Positions 39,150 to 47,291 of a DNA stretch of 64,000 nt are shown here, piece after piece. The position numbers and the translations under genes were made by a program. The notes below the pieces were generated by a model. The model saw only the letters and a list, made by a program, of their open reading frames with translations. It was not told where the DNA came from and searched no databases. The DNA comes from an uncultured Verrucomicrobiota bacterium. Lineage in GTDB: Bacteria > Verrucomicrobiota > Kiritimatiellia > CAIVKH01. The DNA lies in the NCBI GenBank assembly GCA_937996795.1, contig CALKUH010000022.1, positions 124,001 through 188,000 on the forward strand, written 5' to 3'. The stretch's first letter is position 1; every line of letters begins with the position of its first letter.

Positions 39150-40622
39150 TCACAGCGATTTCAACACGCCGGTCGCGGCATTAAACTGGTCGATCAGCCG
39201 GTCCCACTCCGCGACCTGTTCGACGGAGAAGGTCTCGGCCCAGAATTCCTCATCCCACAACCGGCGCAACTCCTCCGTCGTCTTGCCCTGCTGCTCCACC
39301 CACGTGAAGTACTTGAAGTGGTGCAGCGCCTTGCGGTCGAAGTACGACAACTCCCGGAGGTGGTCGGTCTCCGCGCCCAGCAGGTAGCGGGCCTGGTGCG
39401 CAATCGCACGCTCCCGCGAATACGCGCCCTGCTCGTGGCGCATCTCCTCGATGCGCGACGCATAGAGATCCATCGAGTCGGTCATCGGGAAGAAGATCAC
39501 GTCCTTCGAACCCATGTCGTAGTGCTTCGCGGCCTTGATCGCGGCGACCATGTTGCAGATGCAGGAAATCCCGAGGAGCCCGAGCCGGTCCACGACCGCC
39601 TTCGACACCCCGGACTCGGCCAGGAACGCGCGGCCCGCGGGTTCGTTAAAGAGCCGCATGAGCTGCATCGTCTGTTCGTCATCCACCGCCGCGACCATGT
39701 CCGTGTTCCGCACGTTGTGAATCCACGGGATATGCTTGTCGCCGATGCCCTCGATCCGGTGCGCGCCGAATCCGAACTGGTACAGCGTCGGGCACTGGAG
39801 CGCCTCGGCGGCAACGACGCGGATCGACGGATGCTTCGTGCGGAGGAAGTCGCCCGCCGCGATCGTCCCCGCGGAACCCGTCGCGCTGACATACCCCGCC
39901 ATCCGCGCGCCCGCCGGCGCGTATTCGCGCTGGAAGATTTCCTCCACGATCCCGCCGGTCATCGTGTAGTGCCAGATCGCGTTCCCGAATTCCTCGAACT
40001 GGTTGAAGATCACGATGCCGTTCGCCCGCGTGCGGCGGAGCTCCCAGCACTTGTCGTAGATTTCCTTCACGTTCGACTCGGTGCCGGGCGTCGCGATGAT
40101 CTCGTCGGTGCCGATCTCCTTCAGCCACTCGAACCGCTCGCGGCTCATCCCCTCCGGCAGGATCGCCACGGCGGGACACCCGAGCAGCGCGCAATCGTAC
40201 GCGCCGCCGCGGCAGTAATTGCCGGTGGACGGCCACACGGCCTTTTGCGTCGTCGGGTCGAACTGGCCCGACACGAGGCGCGGGACCAGGCACCCGTACG
40301 CCGCGCCGACCTTGTGCGCGCCCGTCGGGAACCATTTGCCCGCGATGCCCACGAGTTTGGCGTCCACGCCGGTGAGCGACGACGGGAACTCGAGCCAGTT
40401 GCCCTTGTTGAACCCGCCGCCCTTCGTCGTCGGTTCGTTGTGCCAGGTGATGCGGAAGAGGTTCAGTGGATTCACATCCCACAGGCCGATCCCCTTCAGC
40501 CGCTCGACGATCTTCGCCGGGATCTTCGACGGATCCTTTTGCTGGGCGAATGTGGGCAGGATGACGCCGCGCTCGCGGGCGCGGGCGACGGCCTTCTCAA
40601 GGACTGCTGCGTTGGTTTTCAT
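39150..40622 (-). CDS. fold-type II PLP-dependent lyase in the YgeX position
   Basis: 490 residues. The PLP lysine appears to be in FPTGAHKVGAAYG and the phosphate-binding loop in VWPSTGNYCRGGAYD, consistent with a cysteine-synthase/tryptophan-synthase-beta fold. The C-terminal ~130 residues, including MTDSMDLYASRIEEMR, are helical and longer than in ordinary cysteine synthase. It does not resemble diaminopropionate ammonia-lyase (YgeX) beyond the general fold; the KMLGGAYA-type lysine context of YgeX is absent. By position it may do the YgeX job, making an oxo acid and ammonia from an amino acid intermediate; this is inference. The start is 40622. Confidence 0.75.
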   Translation of the reverse strand: MKTNAAVLEKAVARARERGVILPTFAQQKDPSKIPAKIVERLKGIGLWDVNPLNLFRITWHNEPTTKGGGFNKGNWLEFPSSLTGVDAKLVGIAGKWFPTGAHKVGAAYGCLVPRLVSGQFDPTTQKAVWPSTGNYCRGGAYDCALLGCPAVAILPEGMSRERFEWLKEIGTDEIIATPGTESNVKEIYDKCWELRRTRANGIVIFNQFEEFGNAIWHYTMTGGIVEEIFQREYAPAGARMAGYVSATGSAGTIAAGDFLRTKHPSIRVVAAEALQCPTLYQFGFGAHRIEGIGDKHIPWIHNVRNTDMVAAVDDEQTMQLMRLFNEPAGRAFLAESGVSKAVVDRLGLLGISCICNMVAAIKAAKHYDMGSKDVIFFPMTDSMDLYASRIEEMRHEQGAYSRERAIAHQARYLLGAETDHLRELSYFDRKALHHFKYFTWVEQQGKTTEELRRLWDEEFWAETFSVEQVAEWDRLIDQFNAATGVLKSL

Positions 40623-40684
40623 GACACGTGACCACCTCTCTGGAAGGGATTGATGAAGGGCGCCGCGGGAGGCACACTGGAGCC

Positions 40685-40918
40685 GTGAAGGTTCACCTCG
40701 AATACACGGCCGTTTTGAAACTGAAGGGCCCGGTGTCGGGCTCCACGCTGACGCTGCCGGCCAACGCCACCGCGGCCGAGGTGCTGGACCTGCTCCACGT
40801 GCCCAAGGCGCACCAGTCGCATGTCGCGATCTTCGTGAACAACCAGCGCGCGCGGCCGACCCGCGTCCTCGCCGAGGGCGACCGCGTGCACCTCGCCGTT
40901 CCGATGAGCGGCGGCTGA
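40685..40918 (+). CDS. ThiS/MoaD-like sulfur carrier protein
   Basis: 77 residues from a GTG start. The beta-grasp pattern and the terminal Gly-Gly (VPMSGG) are typical of ThiS/MoaD carriers, which are thiocarboxylated at the last Gly and donate sulfur. It sits between the PLP lyase gene and the Mo-subunit gene, on the opposite strand and convergent with the latter (11 nt apart). A role in molybdopterin synthesis, or in maturing the hydroxylase cofactor, fits the context but is not shown. No partner MoaE or MoeB is in the window. Confidence 0.75.
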   Translation: MKVHLEYTAVLKLKGPVSGSTLTLPANATAAEVLDLLHVPKAHQSHVAIFVNNQRARPTRVLAEGDRVHLAVPMSGG

Positions 40919-40929
40919 CACACGCGCGC

Positions 40930-43260
40930 TCACGCCTTCGCCCCCATCGCGCGCAGCCCGCGCCAGATTTTCTCCGCCGTGAACGGCCCCTCGCGCAACC
41001 GCACGCCGACCGCGTTGTAGATCGCGTTCGCAATCGCCGGCAGCGCACCGTTGATGCAGATTTCCGACACGCTCTTCGCGCCATACGGCCCGGTCTTCTC
41101 ATAGCTCGGGACCAGGATCGTCTTGATCTCCGGCTTGTCCCGCATCGAGAAGAGCTTGTAGTCCTGGAACGACGCGTTGGTCATCCTGCCCGTCGCGCTG
41201 AACAGGTACTCCTCCGTCAGCGCGTAGCTGATACCGTTCATCACGCCGCCCTCGGTCTGTCCCTCCGCGAGCTTCGGGTTGATCGCCGTGCCACAGTCCA
41301 CCGCCGCGACGTATTTCAGCAGCTTCAGCGCGCCGGTCTCGGTGTCGATCTCCACCTCGACGAAGTGCGCGCTGAACGGCGGCGGCGACTTGTGGGTGAT
41401 GTGCGAGGACATCGCGCCGATCTGGTGCTGCTCCGCGTTGTACAGCGAGTGCAGCGCGATCTCGGAATAGGTCACCTGCCCCGACCCGTCCTTCGCGCGG
41501 ACGACGCTGTCGCCATGCGCGAGCTCGGACGGCTTCCTCCCGAGCATCTGCCCCGCGACGGCAAGGATCTGCTTCACGACCTTCTCCGCGCAGTTCTTCA
41601 CCGCCGCGCCGCTGAGGTACGTCGTGCTCGAGGCGTAGGCGCCGACATCGAACGGCGTCATGTCGGTGTCGGACGAATACACGATGATCTTCGACACATC
41701 GCACCCCAGCGCCTCCGCGCCGATTTGCGCCAGCACCGTGTCGCTGCCCGTCCCGAGGTCGGTCGCGCCCATCAGCAAATTGAACGAGCCGTCCTCGTTC
41801 ATCTTGATCGACGCCGCGCCCATGTCGATTTCGGGGATGCTCGAGCCCTGCATCAGGCAGGCCATGCCGATGCCGCGCCGCATGCGGCCCGTCTTCTTCC
41901 GCCAGTCGCCGCGCTTCTTCCAACCGATTTCCTTCGCGCCGAGCGTGATGCACTTCGCCAGTTCGCAGCTTCCGATGCTCTGCTCAACGCCCGCCTTGCC
42001 CTCGCCCAGCGCGCGGAACACGGGCGACGTTTCGCCCGATACAATGTGGTTCTGCTGCCGCAGCGCCAGCGGGTCCACCCCGAGCTTCTCCGCCAGCTCA
42101 TCCATCGCGCTCTCGACCGCGAACGAGGACTGCGTCGCGCCGTATCCGCGATACGCGCCGCCCACGGGCAGGTTCGTGTACACCGCCGTGCCGGTGAAGT
42201 GGATGTTCTTCGCCCGGTAGAGCGGAAGCATCTTGCTGCCGCAGTTGCAGACCACCGTCAGCGCATGCGACCCGTAGGCGCCGGTATTCGAGAGGCAGTC
42301 CATCCCGTACGCGGTGAACGTGCCGTCCTTCTTCGCGCCGAGCCGGATGCGCGTGCGGATCGGGTGCCGCGTGCGCGAGCTGACGAATTCCTCCTCGCGA
42401 GTGAAGGTCAGCAGGCACGGCTTCTGCGTGCGGACGGTCATCATCGCGACGACGTCCTCCATCAGCACCTCCTGCTTCACGCCGAACCCGCCGCCGATGC
42501 GCGGCTTGATCACGCGGATCTGGCGGATCGGCATCTCGATGCACTGCGCAACGATGCGGCGCACGTGGAAGGGCACCTGCGTGCTCGTCACGATCACCAG
42601 CCGGCCTTCCGGGTCCATGTAGCCGAACGCGACGTGCGGCTCGATCGGGCAGTGCTGCGCATAGTGCGCGTAATAGCTCTCGTCCACGACGACATCCGCC
42701 CCGGCCAGGCCCTCGTCCAGGTTGCCCACATCCATGCCGACAAACGCCGCGAGGTTCTTCCCCGGTTCGTACTGCACCGGGATCTTCGCGAATGCATCGG
42801 GCTCGTCGTGGATCACCGGCGCGCCGTCCTTCATCGCGTCGTCGATCGACAGCACCGCGGACAGCACCTCGTATTCCACCTGGATCGCCGCCACCGCCGC
42901 GGCCGCGATCTCCGGCGTGTCGGCCGCCACGGCGGCGACGCGGTCGCCGACGAAGCGCACCTTCGTGTCGAACATGAAGGTGTCGTACGGCGACGGCTCG
43001 GGATAGCCCTGGCCCGCCGTCGTGTGCGGGATCCGCGGAACGTTGCCGTGGTACAGCACGCAGCGGACGCCGGGCAGCTGCTCCGCCGCGCGGATGTCGA
43101 TCGACTTGATCACGGCGTGCGCGTGCGGGCTCCACAGGAATTTGATGTGCAGCGCGCCGGGCGGAACCTTGTCCCCCGCGTACATCGGCTTGCCCAGCGC
43201 CAGCGCCAGCGCGTCGATCTTGCGCACCGACTTGTTCACGACCTGGAAGTTACGGCTCAT
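40930..43260 (-). CDS. molybdenum hydroxylase large subunit (XdhD-related)
   Basis: 776 residues, xanthine dehydrogenase family, Mo-binding chain only. In E. coli XdhD the 2Fe-2S domain is fused; here it is a separate gene. The small N-terminal hammerhead domain begins near GKPMYAGDKVPPGALH. Molybdopterin contacts are in RIGGGFGVKQE (~253-263) and GGAYRGYGATQ (~365). The likely active-site Glu is in GAKSVSEICING (~728), equivalent to the GVGE of xanthine dehydrogenase. The enzyme likely oxidises or reduces a purine ring carbon (xanthine/hypoxanthine/urate). The start overlaps the 2Fe-2S gene stop as ATGA. Confidence 0.9.
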   Translation of the reverse strand: MSRNFQVVNKSVRKIDALALALGKPMYAGDKVPPGALHIKFLWSPHAHAVIKSIDIRAAEQLPGVRCVLYHGNVPRIPHTTAGQGYPEPSPYDTFMFDTKVRFVGDRVAAVAADTPEIAAAAVAAIQVEYEVLSAVLSIDDAMKDGAPVIHDEPDAFAKIPVQYEPGKNLAAFVGMDVGNLDEGLAGADVVVDESYYAHYAQHCPIEPHVAFGYMDPEGRLVIVTSTQVPFHVRRIVAQCIEMPIRQIRVIKPRIGGGFGVKQEVLMEDVVAMMTVRTQKPCLLTFTREEEFVSSRTRHPIRTRIRLGAKKDGTFTAYGMDCLSNTGAYGSHALTVVCNCGSKMLPLYRAKNIHFTGTAVYTNLPVGGAYRGYGATQSSFAVESAMDELAEKLGVDPLALRQQNHIVSGETSPVFRALGEGKAGVEQSIGSCELAKCITLGAKEIGWKKRGDWRKKTGRMRRGIGMACLMQGSSIPEIDMGAASIKMNEDGSFNLLMGATDLGTGSDTVLAQIGAEALGCDVSKIIVYSSDTDMTPFDVGAYASSTTYLSGAAVKNCAEKVVKQILAVAGQMLGRKPSELAHGDSVVRAKDGSGQVTYSEIALHSLYNAEQHQIGAMSSHITHKSPPPFSAHFVEVEIDTETGALKLLKYVAAVDCGTAINPKLAEGQTEGGVMNGISYALTEEYLFSATGRMTNASFQDYKLFSMRDKPEIKTILVPSYEKTGPYGAKSVSEICINGALPAIANAIYNAVGVRLREGPFTAEKIWRGLRAMGAKA

Positions 43261-43733
43261 TGATCGCCTCCCTGCGCGGCGACAAGTTTCCGCAGCGCGC
43301 TCTGGATCTTCTCGTAGCCGGTGCACCGGCACAGGTTGCCGTCGAGGTGCAGGCTCCACTCCTCGTCCGTCGGCGCCGCCTTGCGATCCAGCAGCGCCTT
43401 CGCCGAGAGGATCATGCCGGGGATGCAGTAGCCGCACTGCACCGCGCCCTCGTCCGCCAGCGCCTTCTGGAGCGGATGCGGGTTCTCGAAGTTGCCGAGG
43501 AACTCGATCGTTTCCACGCGCCCGCCCGCCGCCTGGAACGCAAACGTCAGGCACGCATTGACCGTGCGCCCGTTGAGGATCACCGTGCACGCGCCGCACG
43601 CGCCCTCATCACAGCCGTTCTTCACGCCGGTGAATCCGATGCGCCGCAACAGGTGGAGCAGCGACTCCCCCGCGCCGACGTCGACCGACCGCGCCTCCCC
43701 GTTGATCGTCAATTGGATGGTCTTCGCATTCAT
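43257..43733 (-). CDS. 2Fe-2S subunit of the molybdenum hydroxylase
   Basis: 158 residues. Two [2Fe-2S] sites are visible: a plant-ferredoxin-type set in CDEGACGACTVILNGRTVNAC and the alpha-helical set in QCGYCIPG and CRCTGYEKI. It passes electrons between the Mo centre and FAD. The start at 43733 overlaps the FAD-subunit stop by 4 nt and the stop overlaps the Mo-subunit start by 4 nt, indicating translational coupling. Confidence 0.95.
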   Translation of the reverse strand: MNAKTIQLTINGEARSVDVGAGESLLHLLRRIGFTGVKNGCDEGACGACTVILNGRTVNACLTFAFQAAGGRVETIEFLGNFENPHPLQKALADEGAVQCGYCIPGMILSAKALLDRKAAPTDEEWSLHLDGNLCRCTGYEKIQSALRKLVAAQGGDQ

Positions 43734-44575
43734 GCCCGGCCCTCCACGGCAGCCTTCCACGCATCGGTGATCGCGTCGGCGACCGCGACGGACGCGAGGT
43801 GGCGGATGTAGTCTTGCGAGAAACCCGCGACGGATCGCCACGTTCGCGTCCCGATGAGCGCCACCGCCTCGTTCACCACATGGATGGCGCCCTTTCGACC
43901 CACCAGGGCCTGCTCGACCGCGGGCAACCGCACCGGCATCGGGATCGACGCCCCGAGCGCCACGCGCGCGCCGGTGATCACACCCTTTTCCACCTTTACC
44001 CGGGCGGCCGCGGTCGCCTGCGAGAAATCAGCCTCGACCCGCGTGTGCTTGCGGTAGCCGAATCCCTCGCCGGCGCGCACGGCGGGCACATGGATCGACC
44101 GCACCAACTCGCCCGCCTTGAGCAGCCGCACCGGTTGCCCCGCGAAAAATTCGTCGGCGTCCACCGCGCGCGGCGTGTCGGACGCGATCGTGATCGACGC
44201 ATCCAGCGCGAGCAGCGCGACCGGGAAGTCGCACCACGCGAAGACACGCGTAATGTTGCCGCCGAGTGTGCTTTGGTTGCGGATCTGCTGAGTGACGAAC
44301 CGGTGCGCCACGCGGTCCAGCACCCAGCCCGGCGCCGCGAACTCGCGCAGCGCGGTAATCGACGTCATCGCGCCGATCTCAAATCCGCCGTTTTCCGCCG
44401 CAATCCCCGAGAGGCCCGCCCGCGAAAGATCAACGGCGACCTTCGGTTCCTTGTGGCGCAGGAAGGAAAGCGCCGTGCCGCCGGCCACGGGCATGCCCTC
44501 CGCGCCAAGCTGCTTCAACGCCGCCCGCGCCTCGTCGACGCTGCGCGGAAGCACGAAATCCTTGAACACACTCAT
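43730..44575 (-). CDS. ygfM: FAD-binding subunit of the molybdenum hydroxylase
   Basis: 281 residues. The FAD loop is PVAGGTALSFLRHKEP, and QIRNQSTLGGNI is the second flavin motif of CoxM/XdhB-type subunits. It accepts electrons from the 2Fe-2S chain. It corresponds to YgfM of the E. coli cluster by family and position. It overlaps both neighbours by 4 nt. Confidence 0.9.
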   Translation of the reverse strand: MSVFKDFVLPRSVDEARAALKQLGAEGMPVAGGTALSFLRHKEPKVAVDLSRAGLSGIAAENGGFEIGAMTSITALREFAAPGWVLDRVAHRFVTQQIRNQSTLGGNITRVFAWCDFPVALLALDASITIASDTPRAVDADEFFAGQPVRLLKAGELVRSIHVPAVRAGEGFGYRKHTRVEADFSQATAAARVKVEKGVITGARVALGASIPMPVRLPAVEQALVGRKGAIHVVNEAVALIGTRTWRSVAGFSQDYIRHLASVAVADAITDAWKAAVEGRA

Positions 44576-45978
44576 GCGTTGCCTCGCTTCCTGTAGTTCC
44601 GGCCCGTGGCCCGTTCCGCCGCGATCAACATGCGCGCCGCAACGCGGTTGGCGCGGTGGAACAGCTGCGCCTCGTCACACCCCACCAGCCTGCCGTTCTC
44701 CACCACCACGCGCCCCGCCACGATGGTGTAGTCCGCGCGAATGCCCGCGCCGCAGAACACCGGCGCCGAGGCCGGGTCCGCCATCGCGCCGGCGAATTCG
44801 ATGCGTTCCAGGTTGAAGATCGCGACATCCGCCGCCAGGCCGGGCGCGATGCGCCCGATCTCCGGCTGGCGCAACACCTCCGCGCCGCCCACTGTCGCCA
44901 TCCGCAACACGCGCGATGCGGGCATCGACTCCACGCCCGTGCCGACGCGATGCACGAGAAGCGCCGACTGGATCTCGCGCAGGAAATGCGACGAGTCGTT
45001 GCTCGCGCTGCCGTCCACGCCGATCCCGACGCGTACGCCGTGCTGGAGCATCTTCGGGACCGGGCAGATGCCCGAGCCCAGGCGCAGGTTCGACGTCGGG
45101 CAGTGCGCGATGCCGGTGCCGGTCTTCGCGAGGCGCTGAATCTCCCCGTCGTTGAAGTAGATCCCGTGCGCATACCACACATCGGGCCCGACCCAGCCGA
45201 CGCTTTCCATGTAGTCGAGCGGGCGCAGGCCGTGCGTCGCGAGGCAGTATGCCTCCTCATCCATCGTCTCGCACAAATGTGTGTGGCAGATCACGCCGCG
45301 CTCGCGCGCAAAGAGGATCGTGTCGCGCAACAGCTCCGTCGTCACGGAAAACGGCGAACACGGCGCGAGCGCGATCCGGCACATCGCGTACGGCTTCGGA
45401 TCGTGATAGCGGCGGATCACGCGGTCGCAGTCCGCCAGGATCGCCGCCGGCTCCTGCACGAGGTCATCCGGCGGCAGGCCGCCCTGCGAGCGACCCCGGC
45501 TCATGCTGCCGCGCGTCGGGTGGAAGCGGATGCCCATCTCCAGCGCCGTCTCGATTTCGACATCAAGGAACTCCTGCGGCGCGTTCTTCGGGAACACATA
45601 GAAATGGTCCGCCGTCGTGGTGCAGCCGGAGAGCAGCAGCTCGCCGACCCCGACCCGCGTGCTGACCTCGACCGCCTCCGTGTCCAGCTCGCGCCAGACT
45701 TCATAAAGGCCGGCGAGCCAGTCGAAGAGTTTTGCGTCCTGCACCGCCGGGATGTTACGCGTCAGCGTCTGGTAGAGGTGGTGGTGTGTGTTGACGAACC
45801 CCGGATAGACCACGTGTCGAGAGGCGTCGATTTCGCGCGCCTCCTCGGGCGCGGGCAGCGCATGGCCGATCGCCTTCACACGGCCGCCGGCGAGATGCAC
45901 ATCCATCCCGTGCAGCGGCTCCGATCCGTCCGCCATCGTCACCAGCGTATGACAGCGTCTGAGGAGGATGTCGTTCAC
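44572..45978 (-). CDS. 8-oxoguanine deaminase-like amidohydrolase
   Basis: 468 residues from a GTG start that overlaps the SsnA stop as GTGA. It belongs to the COG0402 metal-dependent deaminases. Metal ligands are in NTHHHLYQTLTR, CHTHLCETMDEE and GVDGSASND. The segments LPGLV-like YPGFVNTHHH, RGSMSRG, LAPCSPFSVT, IAHCPTSNLRLGSGICP and the spacing closely match characterised 8-oxoguanine deaminases of Pseudomonas as I remember them. The expected reaction is 8-oxoguanine to urate plus ammonia. It is additional to SsnA and would feed urate into the cluster. Guanine deaminase is the main alternative. Confidence 0.85.
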   Translation of the reverse strand: MNDILLRRCHTLVTMADGSEPLHGMDVHLAGGRVKAIGHALPAPEEAREIDASRHVVYPGFVNTHHHLYQTLTRNIPAVQDAKLFDWLAGLYEVWRELDTEAVEVSTRVGVGELLLSGCTTTADHFYVFPKNAPQEFLDVEIETALEMGIRFHPTRGSMSRGRSQGGLPPDDLVQEPAAILADCDRVIRRYHDPKPYAMCRIALAPCSPFSVTTELLRDTILFARERGVICHTHLCETMDEEAYCLATHGLRPLDYMESVGWVGPDVWYAHGIYFNDGEIQRLAKTGTGIAHCPTSNLRLGSGICPVPKMLQHGVRVGIGVDGSASNDSSHFLREIQSALLVHRVGTGVESMPASRVLRMATVGGAEVLRQPEIGRIAPGLAADVAIFNLERIEFAGAMADPASAPVFCGAGIRADYTIVAGRVVVENGRLVGCDEAQLFHRANRVAARMLIAAERATGRNYRKRGNA

Positions 45979-47291
45979 CGGATCCTCCCCCACAGGGCGC
46001 GCGCGGCTTCCACCGCGCGGGCGCGAATGCCCGCCTCGTCCAGATGCGGAAGGCGGCCGTTCTCCACCACCACGCGTCCGCGGCAGATCGTGTGCCGGAC
46101 CGGCGCGCTCACGAGGCCGAACAGCAGGTGCCCGAGGAACGTGCCGTCCTCCATCGGCGTGAAGGGCGTGTAGTCGAGAATCGCAAGGTCGGCGAGCAGC
46201 CCCGGCGCAAGCACGCCGCGTTTCCTCGGGAAGAGGCGGTCGCAGATCCTGCGATTGCGATCGAGCAGCAGGCGGCACGCCTCGACAAACGCCACGCGCG
46301 GGTCGCGCAGGGTATCGCGGTGCAGCAGGTACAGCGCGCGCGCCTGCGCGATCATCGTGTTGGACATGCCGTCGGTCCCCAGACCCAGCAGGATGTCGCG
46401 CTGCAACAGCTCCCGCATCGGCGTGACGGACAGCCCGTTGTTCATGTTCGACTCGGGATTCGTCACCATCATCGCATCGCCGTCGCGCAGGATCTCCATA
46501 CCCTCGGCGTCGAGGTGGATGCCGTGCGCGAAGAGGCTGCCGCGGTGCACCATCCCGGCGCGGAGGAACCGGCGTGCGGGCGTGGTGCGATAATTCGCGC
46601 GCGTCGCCTCGCCGTCGCACTCCGCTTCATCGATGTGGACGTGCACGCCCACGCCCAGCTCCTGCGCAAGACCCGCGCAGCGTTCCAGCGTGCAATCCCC
46701 GATCGTCATCGACGCGTGGAGGCCGAACAGCGCGGAGATCTGGTCGTCCCCGGCGGCCTTGCATTTGCGGATGAATCGCGCGTTCTCCTCGACGCCGTCC
46801 CCCTCGCGATTGCGGTCCGACACCTCGTAGCAGAGACACGCATGGAGCCCGACCTCGCGCGCCGCCTGCTCGATCAGGTCCAGGCTGCCCTCGGTGCACG
46901 AGGGCGACGCATGGTGATCGATGATCGTCGTGCAGCCCGCCTTCGCCGCCTCCATCAGCGGCAGGATCGCGGAGAGGTACACGTCCTTCGGGTTCAGCGC
47001 GCGGTCGAGCTTCCACCACAGCCGTTCGAGGATCTGCTGGAAATTGCACGCCGGCTCGCCGGGCGGCGTGAACCCCCGCGCAAGCGTGGAATAAAAGTGG
47101 TGGTGCGCGTTGATCAGCCCCGGCATCACGACACAGCCGCCCGCGTCGATCACGCGGTCCGCCGTGCGCCCGGCGCACGCGCCCACCTCGACGATCTGGT
47201 CGCCCGAAATAAACACCGAGGCATCCGGCAGGATGCGCCCCGCATCGCCGAGCGTGACCACGAGGCCGTTCCGGATCAACAGCGTGCTCAT
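45975..47291 (-). CDS. ssnA: SsnA-type aminohydrolase
   Basis: 438 residues. The overall layout matches E. coli SsnA: MPGLINAHHHFYSTLARG, the WWKLDRALNPKDVY segment, CTTIIDHHASPS, VTNPESNMNNG and LGTDGMSNTM. Metal ligands are His-x-His in the first motif, His in GVHVHIDEAE and the Asp of GTDGMS. SsnA is a fixed member of purine/selenium-linked clusters; the exact substrate is not settled to my knowledge. It overlaps YgfK and the 8-oxoguanine deaminase gene by 4 nt each. Confidence 0.9.
   Translation of the reverse strand: MSTLLIRNGLVVTLGDAGRILPDASVFISGDQIVEVGACAGRTADRVIDAGGCVVMPGLINAHHHFYSTLARGFTPPGEPACNFQQILERLWWKLDRALNPKDVYLSAILPLMEAAKAGCTTIIDHHASPSCTEGSLDLIEQAAREVGLHACLCYEVSDRNREGDGVEENARFIRKCKAAGDDQISALFGLHASMTIGDCTLERCAGLAQELGVGVHVHIDEAECDGEATRANYRTTPARRFLRAGMVHRGSLFAHGIHLDAEGMEILRDGDAMMVTNPESNMNNGLSVTPMRELLQRDILLGLGTDGMSNTMIAQARALYLLHRDTLRDPRVAFVEACRLLLDRNRRICDRLFPRKRGVLAPGLLADLAILDYTPFTPMEDGTFLGHLLFGLVSAPVRHTICRGRVVVENGRLPHLDEAGIRARAVEAARALWGRIR

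Noticed and set aside
39150..40622. Calling this gene ygeX by position
   Set aside because: Active-site context and length differ from diaminopropionate ammonia-lyase, so only a general PLP-lyase call is supported.
41365..43263. Plus-strand 632-residue frame opposite the Mo subunit
   Set aside because: It is the antisense of a recognisable molybdenum hydroxylase and shows no protein-like motif.
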